64,000 bases of DNA. Origin: Oscillospiraceae bacterium (GTDB taxonomy: Bacteria; Bacillota; Clostridia; Oscillospirales; Acutalibacteraceae). The stretch is taken from NCBI GenBank assembly GCA_015065765.1, contig SVPP01000007.1, positions 1-64,000 on the forward strand, in the 5' to 3' direction. The position numbers were made by a program, and so were the translations under genes. Under the pieces are notes generated by a model. The model did not search any database. It was not told where the DNA came from and saw only the letters and a list, made by a program, of their open reading frames with translations. Shown here piece after piece: positions 1 through 7,665 of the stretch (within the stretch, counting starts at the first letter, position 1; the number at the start of each line of letters is the position of its first letter).

Positions 1-171
1 TGCGGATCGGATAAACGCTGAAAGCATCTAAGCGTGAAGCCGTCTCCAAGATAAGATATCCCATAGCATAAGCTAATAAGACCCCTTATGGACTATGAGG
101 TTGATAGGCTGTAGGTGTAAGTGTAGCGATACATTCAGCTTGACAGTACTAATAGGTCGAGAGCTTGACCA
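1..171 (+). rRNA. 23S ribosomal RNA, 3' end (partial)
   Basis: The window opens inside the 3' part of a 23S rRNA. The recognisable end is the conserved stretch around ACTAATAGGTCGAG followed by GCTTGACC at about 150-170. The 5' part lies outside the window. Spacer, tRNA genes and 5S rRNA follow on the same strand, so this is the distal end of an rrn operon. The exact 3' end is an estimate. Confidence 0.93.
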
Positions 172-232
172 TTGTTTGGTTCAGACTTCACGAAATGTTT
201 TTGTTCAGTTTTTTAGGTACGAGAAGATATGA

Positions 233-308
233 GCACCATTAGCTCAGTTGGTAGAGCACCTGACTCTTAATCAGGGTGTCCACGGTTCGAGCCCGTGATG
301 GTGTACCA
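233..308 (+). tRNA. tRNA-Lys(CTT)
   Basis: A complete cloverleaf is visible. Acceptor strand GCACCAT pairs with ATGGTGT (one G-U pair), the anticodon stem is CCTGA/TCAGG with loop CTCTTAA (anticodon CTT, codon AAG), and the T-arm is CACGG/CCGTG around TTCGAGC. CCA is encoded. It lies between the 23S and 5S genes and is probably co-transcribed with them. Confidence 0.96.
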
Positions 309-314
309 TCAATG

Positions 315-391
315 TGGCCCGTTGGTCAAGTGGCCTAAGACTCCGGCCTCTCACGCCGGCAACAGCGGTTCGAATCCGCTACGGGTCACCA
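315..391 (+). tRNA. tRNA-Glu(CTC)
   Basis: Acceptor TGGCCCG pairs with CGGGTCA, the anticodon stem is CCGGC/GCCGG with loop CTCTCAC (anticodon CTC, codon GAG), and the T-arm is AGCGG/CCGCT around TTCGAAT. CCA is encoded. It begins six bases after tRNA-Lys in the rrn spacer. Confidence 0.95.
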
Positions 392-465
392 GAAAAGTTA
401 AAGAAAGCAAAGCAATTTGCTTTTGAGATAAGTTGTGTCGAGCACGAGCGTGCCGGTGCAATAGA

Positions 466-581
<116 letters not shown>

Positions 582-651
582 ACAAAGTGCCGGTTTGAAA
601 AACTTCAAACCGGCTTTCTTTAAAGAAAAATGTCGAAAACAAACTTAATAT

Positions 652-727
652 GCCCTAATAGCTCAGTCGGTAGAGCACGCGGCTGTTAACCGCGGTGTCA
701 CAGGTTCGAGTCCTGTTTGGGGCGCCA
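652..727 (+). tRNA. tRNA-Asn(GTT)
   Basis: Acceptor GCCCTAA pairs with TTGGGGC (one U-G pair), the anticodon stem is CGCGG/CCGCG with loop CTGTTAA (anticodon GTT), and the T-arm is ACAGG/CCTGT. The discriminator is G and CCA is encoded. It is the last gene of the rRNA/tRNA operon; the accessory island begins right after it. Confidence 0.96.
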
Positions 728-737
728 CAGTTGGCGA

Positions 738-780
738 ATCCGAACTTTTCATTCTTTGGTGAAACGTTCGGGTTTGTCCT
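738..780 (+). terminator. Hairpin terminator of the rRNA/tRNA operon (copy 1 of a 40-bp repeat)
   Basis: CCGAAC at 740-745 pairs with GTTCGG at 766-771, and the stem continues inward with TTTCA/TGAAA after one mismatch. A T-rich tail follows. The 40 bases at 738-777 recur at 7666-7705 with one difference. Confidence 0.7.
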
Positions 781-790
781 TTATATATGA

Positions 791-825
791 AAAAAAGCAG
801 GGAACAAAAAGTTCCCTGCTTTTTC
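791..825 (+). terminator. Intrinsic terminator
   Basis: AAAAAGCAGGGAAC and GTTCCCTGCTTTTT form a near-perfect hairpin with a T tail just downstream of the first hairpin. The A-rich 5' flank would also let it work on the opposite strand. Confidence 0.85.
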
Positions 826-990
826 GTTTTTGATAAGAGATTTTTCAAAATTATCTTATAATTTAAACTATAGTTGTTTTGTCGTGATTTTTTTGTATTA
901 TAAAAAGTATGGATTTATATAGAAAAATATGATATAATTACTAAAAATAGAGATTTTTATTGACACAAATATATTGCTATGGGGATAAAC

Positions 991-2613
991 ATGGAAGAAA
1001 AAATTTACAAATTTATTTTGCCAGATGAAAACAACCAAATCAAATGGAATGAAACTAAGCAGCATTCACTAATAATTATTGGAGCAAATGGTGCTGGTAA
1101 AAGTCAGCTTGGCGCTTGGATGGAGAAGACAAGCCCATCTACAATTCATCGTATAGGCGCACAACGGTCATTATCTTTTGGTAAGTATATTAAACAGATG
1201 AGCTACGAGCAAGCAACCAATCTGGTTTTGTATGGCTACGATAGAAGAAGCGATGATCATAATCATCGCTGGGCATGGGATGGCGAACAATATGATTATA
1301 CATCGTCATTGCTTGACGACTATGAAAATGTATTATCAGCACTGTTAGCTCAAAAATGTGATGAGCAAGACAAATATATAAATGATTGTAAAACTAAAGA
1401 TGCTCTTGGACAATCGCATGATTGTGTACCAGAAATGGTTACAGATAAATTGCAAAGAATATGGAAAAATGTATTTCCACATCGGAACATTGAAATTAAA
1501 GATGGGAAAGTTATTGCGAGCCTCGAAAAAGATGGTACTAATGTTGAATACAAAGGTAAATCAATGAGTGATGGTGAACGAGTGGGTTTATATCTTATCT
1601 CACAGGCTTTGTGTGTTCCTAAGAATAAAACGATTATTATTGATGAACCAGAAATACATTTACATCGTTCAATTATGAATAGGCTTTGGGATGCAATTGA
1701 AAAGGAAAGAAAAGACTGCTTTTTTATTTACATAACACATGATACACAATTTGCCGCCAACCATAAAGATAGCGAGAAGTTTTGGGTTAAGAATTTCGAT
1801 GGTAATAAATGGGATTTAGAAAAAGTTTCAAGTGGAGAATTGCCCGAACAATTATTATTAGATATTTTAGGTAACAGAAAGACGGTGTTGTTTGTTGAGG
1901 GTACATGGGATAGTTATGACACGAAGCTGTACTCTCAAATATATAATAATTATTATATCGTTCCGTGTGGAAGTTGCACTTCGGTGATATCTCGAACGAA
2001 AGCAATGAAGAGCAACGAGCAGTTACATGACTTTAAATGCTTCGGTATCATCGATAGAGATTTTCGTAGTGATTACGAGATAGAAGCATATAAATCAGAC
2101 GATGTTTATACATTAAAAGTCGCAGAAGTTGAGAATTTATTTTTAGTAGAAGGTGTTCTCGAAGCTGTTAATAGAATAATGGGATTTATGGATAATTCAC
2201 GTGTGGATAATGTTATCAACTATATTATCGAAACACGTTTTGCCGGACAAATAAATTCTCAAGTGTGTGAAGCTGTTGTTGCAGAATTAAAGTATCATTT
2301 ATCCATAGCAAGTATTTCTAAAAAGAATGAAGAAGAGGCACGAAGCACACTAAATAATTTAATTGAAAGTATAAAGTATGACACAGTGAAATCAGAACAG
2401 GAAAATAAATTTAATAGTGTGCTTGAAAACAAAGTCTATGACGATGTTTTGAAAGTTTTTAATTGTAAGTCACTTTCTACATCTATAGGACACTTCTTTG
2501 ATATGGATAACAAAGCCTATAGAGACTTTGTATTGAGACAAATAAATGGCATTCATTCTCAAGAAATAATTAATGCGCTTATCCCTTATTTGCCAACAGA
2601 AATTCCGGTCTAA
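991..2613 (+). CDS. PARIS-like fused AAA ATPase-TOPRIM (DUF4435) defence protein, AriAB type
   Basis: Predicted 540-residue protein with an ABC/SMC-like ATPase N-terminal half and a TOPRIM/DUF4435-like C-terminal half. Seen: Walker A GANGAGKS at 31-38, signature SMSDGER at 191-197, Walker B IIIDEP at 215-220, a TH H-loop at 249-250, then FVEG (E303) and IIDRDF (D355, D357), which fit the acidic TOPRIM residues. Known: the PARIS anti-phage system pairs an AAA ATPase (AriA) with a DUF4435 TOPRIM nuclease (AriB), and merged forms exist; OLD nucleases share the fold pair. Start chosen at 991 because GGGG at 981-984 gives a good ribosome site; the ATG at 979 has none. It stands alone, next to a tRNA and a recombinase, as expected for a mobile defence gene. 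PARIS rather than a more general OLD-like function is inference. Confidence 0.78.
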   Translation: MEEKIYKFILPDENNQIKWNETKQHSLIIIGANGAGKSQLGAWMEKTSPSTIHRIGAQRSLSFGKYIKQMSYEQATNLVLYGYDRRSDDHNHRWAWDGEQYDYTSSLLDDYENVLSALLAQKCDEQDKYINDCKTKDALGQSHDCVPEMVTDKLQRIWKNVFPHRNIEIKDGKVIASLEKDGTNVEYKGKSMSDGERVGLYLISQALCVPKNKTIIIDEPEIHLHRSIMNRLWDAIEKERKDCFFIYITHDTQFAANHKDSEKFWVKNFDGNKWDLEKVSSGELPEQLLLDILGNRKTVLFVEGTWDSYDTKLYSQIYNNYYIVPCGSCTSVISRTKAMKSNEQLHDFKCFGIIDRDFRSDYEIEAYKSDDVYTLKVAEVENLFLVEGVLEAVNRIMGFMDNSRVDNVINYIIETRFAGQINSQVCEAVVAELKYHLSIASISKKNEEEARSTLNNLIESIKYDTVKSEQENKFNSVLENKVYDDVLKVFNCKSLSTSIGHFFDMDNKAYRDFVLRQINGIHSQEIINALIPYLPTEIPV

Positions 2614-2661
2614 TAAATAGCAAGGTTACTTAAAAAACTTAAAATTTAAATTAAATATGAG

Positions 2662-2694
2662 AAAAATCAGGAAACTTCAGTTCCCTGATTTTTC
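2662..2694 (+). terminator. Intrinsic terminator after the PARIS-like gene
   Basis: AAAAATCAGGAAAC pairs with GTTCCCTGATTTTT (one mismatch) around a short TTCA loop, followed by T-rich sequence. Confidence 0.85.
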
Positions 2695-2756
2695 TACTTT
2701 ATGTCAAGATTTTGTTTTATTATCATTTGTATCATTCTTCCAATCTTCAAATGGTT

Positions 2757-2797
2757 GTTTTTCTTCATAGTTATTGTAAAAAACTATGAAGAAAAAC
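2757..2797. other. Perfect 16-bp inverted repeat in a 356-bp gene-free stretch
   Basis: Between 2614 and 2970 there is no gene. Besides the terminator it holds one striking hairpin: the arms at 2757-2772 and 2782-2797 (reading GTTTTTCTTCATAGTT and its complement) are perfectly complementary around a 9-base loop. There is no T tail. It could be a recombination or regulatory site, a remnant of an element end, or an RNA stem. The distal part (about 2880-2970) is AT-rich promoter-like DNA with TATAAT at about 2945 before the recombinase. Confidence 0.55.
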
Positions 2798-2970
2798 GTC
2801 TGCTATAGATTTTATTGCTACATTTGATATGTCAATTATTATTGATCTTCTTTTTTATTACATCATTATAATATTACAGGTAAGCATTTTTGTATGAAAA
2901 TACTACACTTTTGTATTATCAGTGGATTATGTCGAAAAAAGTAATATAATCTTAGTCGAGAGGTGAGGAT

Positions 2971-4482
2971 ATGAAAAAAATATGTTTTTTTCACAAAAAG
3001 AGCAATTGTGAGTTAGATGAGCATGCTCGTTATTCCTGCAGTAATCAGAGAGAAGAATCTATTGAAGGTCAGATTCGTGAGTGTCAGGCGTATGCAGATC
3101 GTTATGGTTATATTGTAGTTGATACATATATTGATCGTGCTAAAACAGGAAGAAAAGATACTCGACCCGCATTTCAGAAAATGGTGGCAGACAGTGCAAA
3201 ACACACTTTTGACTGTGTTATTCTCTGGAAGTTTGATCGTTTTGCAAGAGGGCGTGAGCTTAAAGCAAGATATAAAAAGATGTTGACAGACAACAATGTA
3301 GAGGTGCTTTCAGTAACGGAACATATTCCTGATGCTCCGGAAGGAATTCTTCTTGAATCTGTGCTTGACGGTCTGGCAGAATATTATTCTGTTGAACTTG
3401 CAATGAAGGTTGACAGGGGAATGAAACAGAATGTTCTTAACAAAAAGTGCAATGGTGGTACACTTACGCTCGGTTATCGTGTTGATGAGGACAGACACTA
3501 TGTTATTGACCCGGTGACAGCGCCTGCTGTGCTTGAAGCCTTTCAGCATTATGATAGCGGATATACGATGAAAGAAATTGTTGATGAAATGAATCAGAAA
3601 GGTATTCGTTCAAGCAGAGGGTCAAAAATCAATATAAATATGATGACTAAACTTCTTCACAACCGCAGATATCTTGGTGAATACAGATACAAAGATGTTG
3701 TTGTGCCTGACGGATTTCCGAGAATTGTTTCAGATGAGCTTTTTGAAAGAGTTCAGGAAAGAATGAAAATTGTTCAGAAAAGATCAAGACAGTCAACAGT
3801 GGAAGATGAGTATATTCTTACCACAAAACTTTATTGCGGTGAATGCGGTCGCACTATGATTGGTGAAAGCGGGACAAGCGGTACTAACGGTGTGATACAC
3901 AGATATTATAAATGTACAGGAGTTAAAAAACATCTCGGTTGTACAAAGAAAACCGTGAAAAAGGATTGGATTGAAGATATTGTCATTGAACAGATAATGA
4001 AGGTTCTTTATAACGAAGAATTGTTGAATCAGGTTGCAGATGAAGTTCTGAAAAGCTTTGATAAAGAAAATACACTCCTGCCTGTTCTATACAATGAGAA
4101 GAAAGATATTGATAACGGAATTAAAAATCTTCTTGATGCAATTCAGCAGGGGATAATAACCGAGTCAACAAAAGAAAGACTTGTTGAATTGGAGACTAAA
4201 AGAAAAGAACTTGAATGTGAAATTGCAAAAGAGGAAGCCGCAAAACCTGTTATTACAAAAGAACATATTATGTGTTGGTTTGAAAATCTGAAAAAATACA
4301 ATATTAAAAATGCGACACATCGCAGAAGACTTGTTGATGTTTTTATAAATGCGATTTATTTGTTTGATGATAAAATTGTTCTTGTATTCAATTTCAAAGA
4401 CAATACTAAAAGAACAAAGAAAGAGGAAATACAAAAATCAACCTTAAGTTCGGCCCTGAATAACTGTTGTGCGCCATCTTAG
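2971..4482 (+). CDS. Large serine recombinase (site-specific integrase)
   Basis: 503 residues. The N-terminal resolvase domain has the catalytic serine in ARYSCSNQREES (S22), and LWKFDRFAR carries conserved arginines. A recombinase domain follows (about 165-290), then a zinc ribbon with CGEC and later paired cysteines (about 290-330), then a coiled-coil-rich C-terminus. This is the layout of integrases that move prophages and integrative elements. SD GAGGTGAGG precedes the ATG. Odd point: about ten polar residues (HKKSNCELDE) separate the first strand from the ARYS motif, which normally follows directly. It lies between a defence gene and a toxin gene and may have brought them in. No att site could be identified. 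Confidence 0.93.
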   Translation: MKKICFFHKKSNCELDEHARYSCSNQREESIEGQIRECQAYADRYGYIVVDTYIDRAKTGRKDTRPAFQKMVADSAKHTFDCVILWKFDRFARGRELKARYKKMLTDNNVEVLSVTEHIPDAPEGILLESVLDGLAEYYSVELAMKVDRGMKQNVLNKKCNGGTLTLGYRVDEDRHYVIDPVTAPAVLEAFQHYDSGYTMKEIVDEMNQKGIRSSRGSKININMMTKLLHNRRYLGEYRYKDVVVPDGFPRIVSDELFERVQERMKIVQKRSRQSTVEDEYILTTKLYCGECGRTMIGESGTSGTNGVIHRYYKCTGVKKHLGCTKKTVKKDWIEDIVIEQIMKVLYNEELLNQVADEVLKSFDKENTLLPVLYNEKKDIDNGIKNLLDAIQQGIITESTKERLVELETKRKELECEIAKEEAAKPVITKEHIMCWFENLKKYNIKNATHRRRLVDVFINAIYLFDDKIVLVFNFKDNTKRTKKEEIQKSTLSSALNNCCAPS

Positions 4483-4504
4483 GGTAACGAAAATCAAACC
4501 CTGT

Positions 4505-4537
4505 AAAAAGACTCTTGAAGTTTCAAGGGTCTTTTTA
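4505..4537 (+). terminator. Intrinsic terminator after the recombinase
   Basis: AAAAAGACTCTTGAA and TTCAAGGGTCTTTTT form a hairpin (one wobble pair) with a T tail. Confidence 0.85.
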
Positions 4538-4563
4538 TTTTTCTGATTATTTTGAAATTTCTC

Positions 4564-4620
4564 TTGACAAAAGCTAAAAATTTGTTTATACTTTAAATAG
4601 AGAGAACAAATGTTCTCTCT
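4564..4620 (+). promoter_or_regulatory. Sigma-A promoter with LexA (SOS) operator for the barnase-barstar pair
   Basis: TTGACA at 4564-4569 and TATACT at 4587-4592 are 17 bases apart. Directly downstream, 4599-4620 is a perfect palindrome with 10-base arms AGAGAGAACA and TGTTCTCTCT around AA. Its core GAACAAATGTTC matches the Gram-positive SOS/Cheo consensus GAAC-N4-GTTC. A repressor bound here would cover the transcription start. LexA as the binder is inferred. Confidence 0.8.
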
Positions 4621-4643
4621 ATCTTTGATTTTATGGAGGATTT

Positions 4644-5255
4644 ATGAAAGAATTCAAAAATGATAAATATTTTGTAAAGAAAACTATCGTATATTACGAT
4701 GAACCGCAATATGTAGAGAAAGGATTACTTGATACCTTTGAACCGATTACTACACAGAGTAATAACTATAAAAATTGGAAAGCAATCCTTGATTTGAAGA
4801 CCTGTATTGAATGCCGTAAAAGGCATGGTCAGATTTATAGAATCGATGAAGTTGTTGACCCTGCTCCACCATTGCATAATAATTGCAGGTGTGATATTAT
4901 GCAAATGGAGTCAATTGAAGCAGGTAATGCAACAAAAAACGAAAAAGATGGTGCAGATTATTGGCTTAAATATTTTGGTAAATTACCGGAATATTATGTT
5001 ACAAAAGAAGAACTTATAAAATATGGTTGGAGTGACGGGAAGAAACTATCAAAATATGCACCGGGGAAAATGTATTTTAAAGGAGTTTACTCTAATTCAG
5101 ATGGTCATTTGCCTGATGCTTTGGGAAGAATATGGTATGAAGCAGATATAAATTATTATGAAGGCAGAAGAAACCGACACAGAGTATTGTGGTCAAATGA
5201 CGGACTGATATTTGTAACATATGACCATTATGAAACTTTTTATGAGATTGTTTAG
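4644..5255 (+). CDS. Phage-head-domain/barnase fusion toxin (ribonuclease)
   Basis: 203 residues in two parts. Residues 48-85 carry CIECRKRHGQIY and PPLHNNCRCD, the cysteine/histidine signature of phage Mu F-like minor head proteins. Residues 104-203 are a barnase-type ribonuclease: ADYW..Y..LP, LGRIWYEADINYYEG and TYDHYETF align with Bacillus barnase almost without gaps. All catalytic positions are kept: K121 (barnase K27), E166 (E73), R176 (R83), R180 (R87) and H195 (H102). The expected activity is RNA cleavage. No signal peptide is visible. A barstar-like gene follows nine bases after the stop codon. SD GGAGG lies before the ATG. The SOS box upstream predicts induction by DNA damage. Delivery inside phage-like particles, growth arrest or abortive infection are all possible roles; none is shown. 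Confidence 0.88.
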   Translation: MKEFKNDKYFVKKTIVYYDEPQYVEKGLLDTFEPITTQSNNYKNWKAILDLKTCIECRKRHGQIYRIDEVVDPAPPLHNNCRCDIMQMESIEAGNATKNEKDGADYWLKYFGKLPEYYVTKEELIKYGWSDGKKLSKYAPGKMYFKGVYSNSDGHLPDALGRIWYEADINYYEGRRNRHRVLWSNDGLIFVTYDHYETFYEIV

Positions 5256-5264
5256 GAGATTACT

Positions 5265-5576
5265 ATGGAAGAAAAGAAAATAATTATATTAGATTTAACA
5301 GACTGCAAATATTTAGGTGAATTGCATGAACGAATCAGAGTTGCATTTGATTTCCCACAATGGTATGGGGCAAACTTAAGTGCTTTTGACGATCTTATGG
5401 GAACAGAATGTGATGCTGATGAGGTGGAAATTTTAGGAATTGTCACAATGCCTGAAGATTTACAAAAATACATGCACAAGATAGTAGCTATTTTAGATAA
5501 AGTTGTAAAAGAAAGGAAATATTACAGTAGTTTATATAGACATATAAAACCATTTTCCTACAGAATTGAAGATTAA
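5265..5576 (+). CDS. Barstar-type ribonuclease inhibitor (antitoxin)
   Basis: 103 residues, similar in length to barstar (about 90). The family motif is present: LHERIRVAFDFPQWYGANLS, then AFDDL. W33-Y34-G35 and N37-L38 match barstar YYGENL. The key barnase-binding aspartate D39 of barstar corresponds to D43 here, but D35 is replaced by S39, so this pair probably uses a somewhat different interface. It follows the toxin closely with its own SD AGGAG (5252-5256) and shares the toxin's promoter. Confidence 0.88.
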   Translation: MEEKKIIILDLTDCKYLGELHERIRVAFDFPQWYGANLSAFDDLMGTECDADEVEILGIVTMPEDLQKYMHKIVAILDKVVKERKYYSSLYRHIKPFSYRIED

Positions 5577-5612
5577 ATTAGAAGTTTGATTTCCGTTACA
5601 AAGAGACAAAAG

Positions 5613-5643
5613 AAAACCATCCGAATTTCGGATGGTTTTTGTT
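5613..5643 (+). terminator. Intrinsic terminator after barstar
   Basis: AAAACCATCCGAA and TTCGGATGGTTTT form a near-perfect hairpin with a T tail, closing the toxin-antitoxin operon. Confidence 0.88.
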
Positions 5644-5708
5644 TTGCCATTTCAGATAGATTTCAGTCTGTGTCATCGTAATTCGGCAGATGCGTCGGCT
5701 GTTAACTG

Positions 5709-5814
5709 ATAAGAAAGGTTGTCGCTGCCGGTGGCAGATGAAGACGACCTTTCTTATTTGAAGAAACACAGAGCGATACAACCACTCCAAGGGCAGTATC
5801 GCGACAATGTTTCT
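5709..5814. other. Two consecutive strong stem-loops, possible structured RNA or element end
   Basis: In the 249-bp gap after barstar, 5709-5723 pairs with 5743-5757 over 15 bp (one U-G pair) and encloses an inner stem CTGCC/GGCAG. Next, AGAAACA (5762-5768) pairs with TGTTTCT (5808-5814) around a nested stem GCGATAC/GTATCGC (5773-5779 with 5796-5802). Neither has a T run, so these are not ordinary terminators. The strand is unknown. The base composition is more GC-rich than the flanks. Confidence 0.45.
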
Positions 5815-5825
5815 GACCGATGGTG

Positions 5826-6365
5826 TCACGGTGAGGGATATTTGTTGTCTTTTTTATTTGTCAATGCAGGCACAATGTCAAATCGTATAATTCCGAAGAC
5901 AAGGGAGAGAAGTGTAAGTGTTTCACACAAAACTCCTTCATATGATGAAACTGTATAGTTGTAAATTAACCATGCCGTACTGGTAATAAAAATAACGGTT
6001 CTTACAATTGTTGTGTTTTTATTTCCATAGGCAATCGTTGACAGTATTTTTGCTGTTATAACTAATATACTTTTATACCCCTGCCAAGACAATAATCCTA
6101 AAACTGTAAATACTACGCAGAAGATGAGGATGTATACTACAGGTCTTTTATTACGAGATATAAGTTTTGCAAATATAATGTTTCGGAGGCATCCGACAAG
6201 ATTGACAATTGTACCAGTGTATGCTCCTAAAAGCAGATATTGTATTGAAAACATCAACTCGTTACAGGTTCTGAATGCTAAAATCAGATTATGTTTTTTA
6301 CACTGAAATGATACAATGCTCGCTAAAATTCCGAACAGCCCTATCATATGTATAGCTATTTCCAT
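5826..6365 (-). CDS. YgjV-family inner membrane protein
   Basis: 179 residues with about six hydrophobic segments. The family (Imp-YgjV) pattern is recognisable from the N-terminal MIGLFGILASIVSFQCKKHN onwards, with a conserved NLVGCLRN segment. The function of the family is unknown. The gene is alone on the minus strand, divergent from the DeoR regulator with a 121-bp gap. Length is normal for the family. Confidence 0.78.
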   Translation of the reverse strand: MEIAIHMIGLFGILASIVSFQCKKHNLILAFRTCNELMFSIQYLLLGAYTGTIVNLVGCLRNIIFAKLISRNKRPVVYILIFCVVFTVLGLLSWQGYKSILVITAKILSTIAYGNKNTTIVRTVIFITSTAWLIYNYTVSSYEGVLCETLTLLSLVFGIIRFDIVPALTNKKDNKYPSP

Positions 6366-6486
6366 TTTCGTTCACCTTGACACATTGTTTTTGTTTCGCT
6401 ATAATTATAACAATCGAACATTACAAAAACAATAAATGTTTGAAATGTTGAAAAATTACTTTTTTTGAAACAAGGAAAATCAAATT

Positions 6487-7179
6487 ATGAGTCAGAACAG
6501 AAGAAACGATATTGTAGATATTTTGTATGAAAAAGGCAGAGTGTCCGTAGCTGAACTTGCTAAAGTTTTATTTGTGTCCGAAATGACCATCCGGAGAGAC
6601 TTAATCGAAATGGAAAAAGAGGGGTTATTAAAGCGATACAGAGGCGGTGCTGTTTTATCATCAACAGATAATGAGATGCCGATTTCAAAGAGATTTTATG
6701 TTGAAGAGAAAGAAAAAAAGTTTTTAGCAAAAATGGCAGGGACATATTTGTCGGATAACTTAACGGTATACATTGACAGTTCTTCTACCTGCCAATACAT
6801 AATACCGTACATCAGCAGATTTAAAAATATAATAATAGTTACAAATTCAGTAAACGCATTGCTCATGGCATCAAAATTGCAGATTCCGTGTTTTCTGATA
6901 GGAGGTAAATATTATCAACATGACATGTGCCTTGTGGGTTCAATAGCGGAAGACTACGCAAGGCGTTTTAATGTAGATGTGGCATTTTTTTCTTCATTGG
7001 GGTTATCAAAGGACGGTATAATTTCAGATTCAGATATGGAGCAAACTGCAATACGAAAAATTATCATGGAAAATTCAAAAAAGAATATTTTTTTGTTTGA
7101 GAAAAACAGATTGGATAAAAAATTTTTTTATACTGTCTGCCACAAAAATGATGTTGATGAGGTGATTGTAAGTGATTGA
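6487..7179 (+). CDS. DeoR/GlpR-family transcriptional regulator
   Basis: 230 residues. An N-terminal winged helix (about 6-60) includes FVSEMTIRRDLIEMEKEGLL and the typical RYRGGAV turn. The sugar-phosphate-sensing DeoRC domain follows (about 75-225) with IDSSSTCQY and IGGKYY. Such proteins repress sugar or nucleoside catabolic genes until a phosphorylated sugar binds. The next gene, a HIT protein, overlaps its end by 8 bases, so the two are co-transcribed. The target and ligand are not evident. Confidence 0.9.
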   Translation: MSQNRRNDIVDILYEKGRVSVAELAKVLFVSEMTIRRDLIEMEKEGLLKRYRGGAVLSSTDNEMPISKRFYVEEKEKKFLAKMAGTYLSDNLTVYIDSSSTCQYIIPYISRFKNIIIVTNSVNALLMASKLQIPCFLIGGKYYQHDMCLVGSIAEDYARRFNVDVAFFSSLGLSKDGIISDSDMEQTAIRKIIMENSKKNIFLFEKNRLDKKFFYTVCHKNDVDEVIVSD

Positions 7180-7630
7180 AATGGATTGCGATATGTGCAA
7201 GGTGATTGAGCAAATTAAAAACGGTGAAAATCCTTGGTTTGTTAAAGAAATGGAAACGGGATATGTTATTTTTGGTTGGAATCAGCATTTTTATGGTTAT
7301 GTTATATTTATCTGCAAGGAGCATGTGACGGAGCTTTGGGAACTTTCTGAAGATTTCAGGAAAGAGTATCTGAATGAAATGACACTTGTGGCAAAAGCAG
7401 TAAAAGAGGCTTTTCGTGCTGAAAAAATGAATTATGAGTGTCTTGGTAACGGTGATGCACATTTGCATTTTCATTTGTTTCCACGTGTCAGTGGCGATTT
7501 AGGCAAACATGGCGATAAAGGAAAAGGTCCTGTTTGGTGGTTGCCGAAAAGAATTATGTGGAATAAAAGTAATATTCCAAATATGGATGAACTGGAGAAA
7601 ATGAAGGAAAAACTTTTAAAAGTTTTATAA
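7172..7630 (+). CDS. HIT-family nucleotide hydrolase/transferase
   Basis: 152 residues with the histidine-triad motif HLHFHLFPR (H97, H99, H101), the nucleotide-binding and catalytic site of HIT enzymes. The usual substrates are dinucleoside polyphosphates or nucleoside phosphoramidates. An N-terminal CDMC pair may be part of a metal site seen in some HIT proteins. The GTG start at 7172 is chosen because GAGGTG at 7159-7164 is 7 bases upstream; it overlaps the deoR-type gene. A strong terminator follows. Confidence 0.88.
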   Translation: MIEMDCDMCKVIEQIKNGENPWFVKEMETGYVIFGWNQHFYGYVIFICKEHVTELWELSEDFRKEYLNEMTLVAKAVKEAFRAEKMNYECLGNGDAHLHFHLFPRVSGDLGKHGDKGKGPVWWLPKRIMWNKSNIPNMDELEKMKEKLLKVL

Positions 7631-7665
7631 AAGTTAAAAAGTTATAATAAAAGCACAGGTACCTG

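Noticed and set aside
979-990. ATG 979 as start of the PARIS-like gene
   Set aside because: No ribosome site lies before it; GGGG at 981-984 fits ATG 991.
5719-5958. 79-codon frame overlapping the YgjV gene on the other strand
   Set aside because: No recognisable protein; it runs through hairpins and antisense to a clear membrane protein gene.
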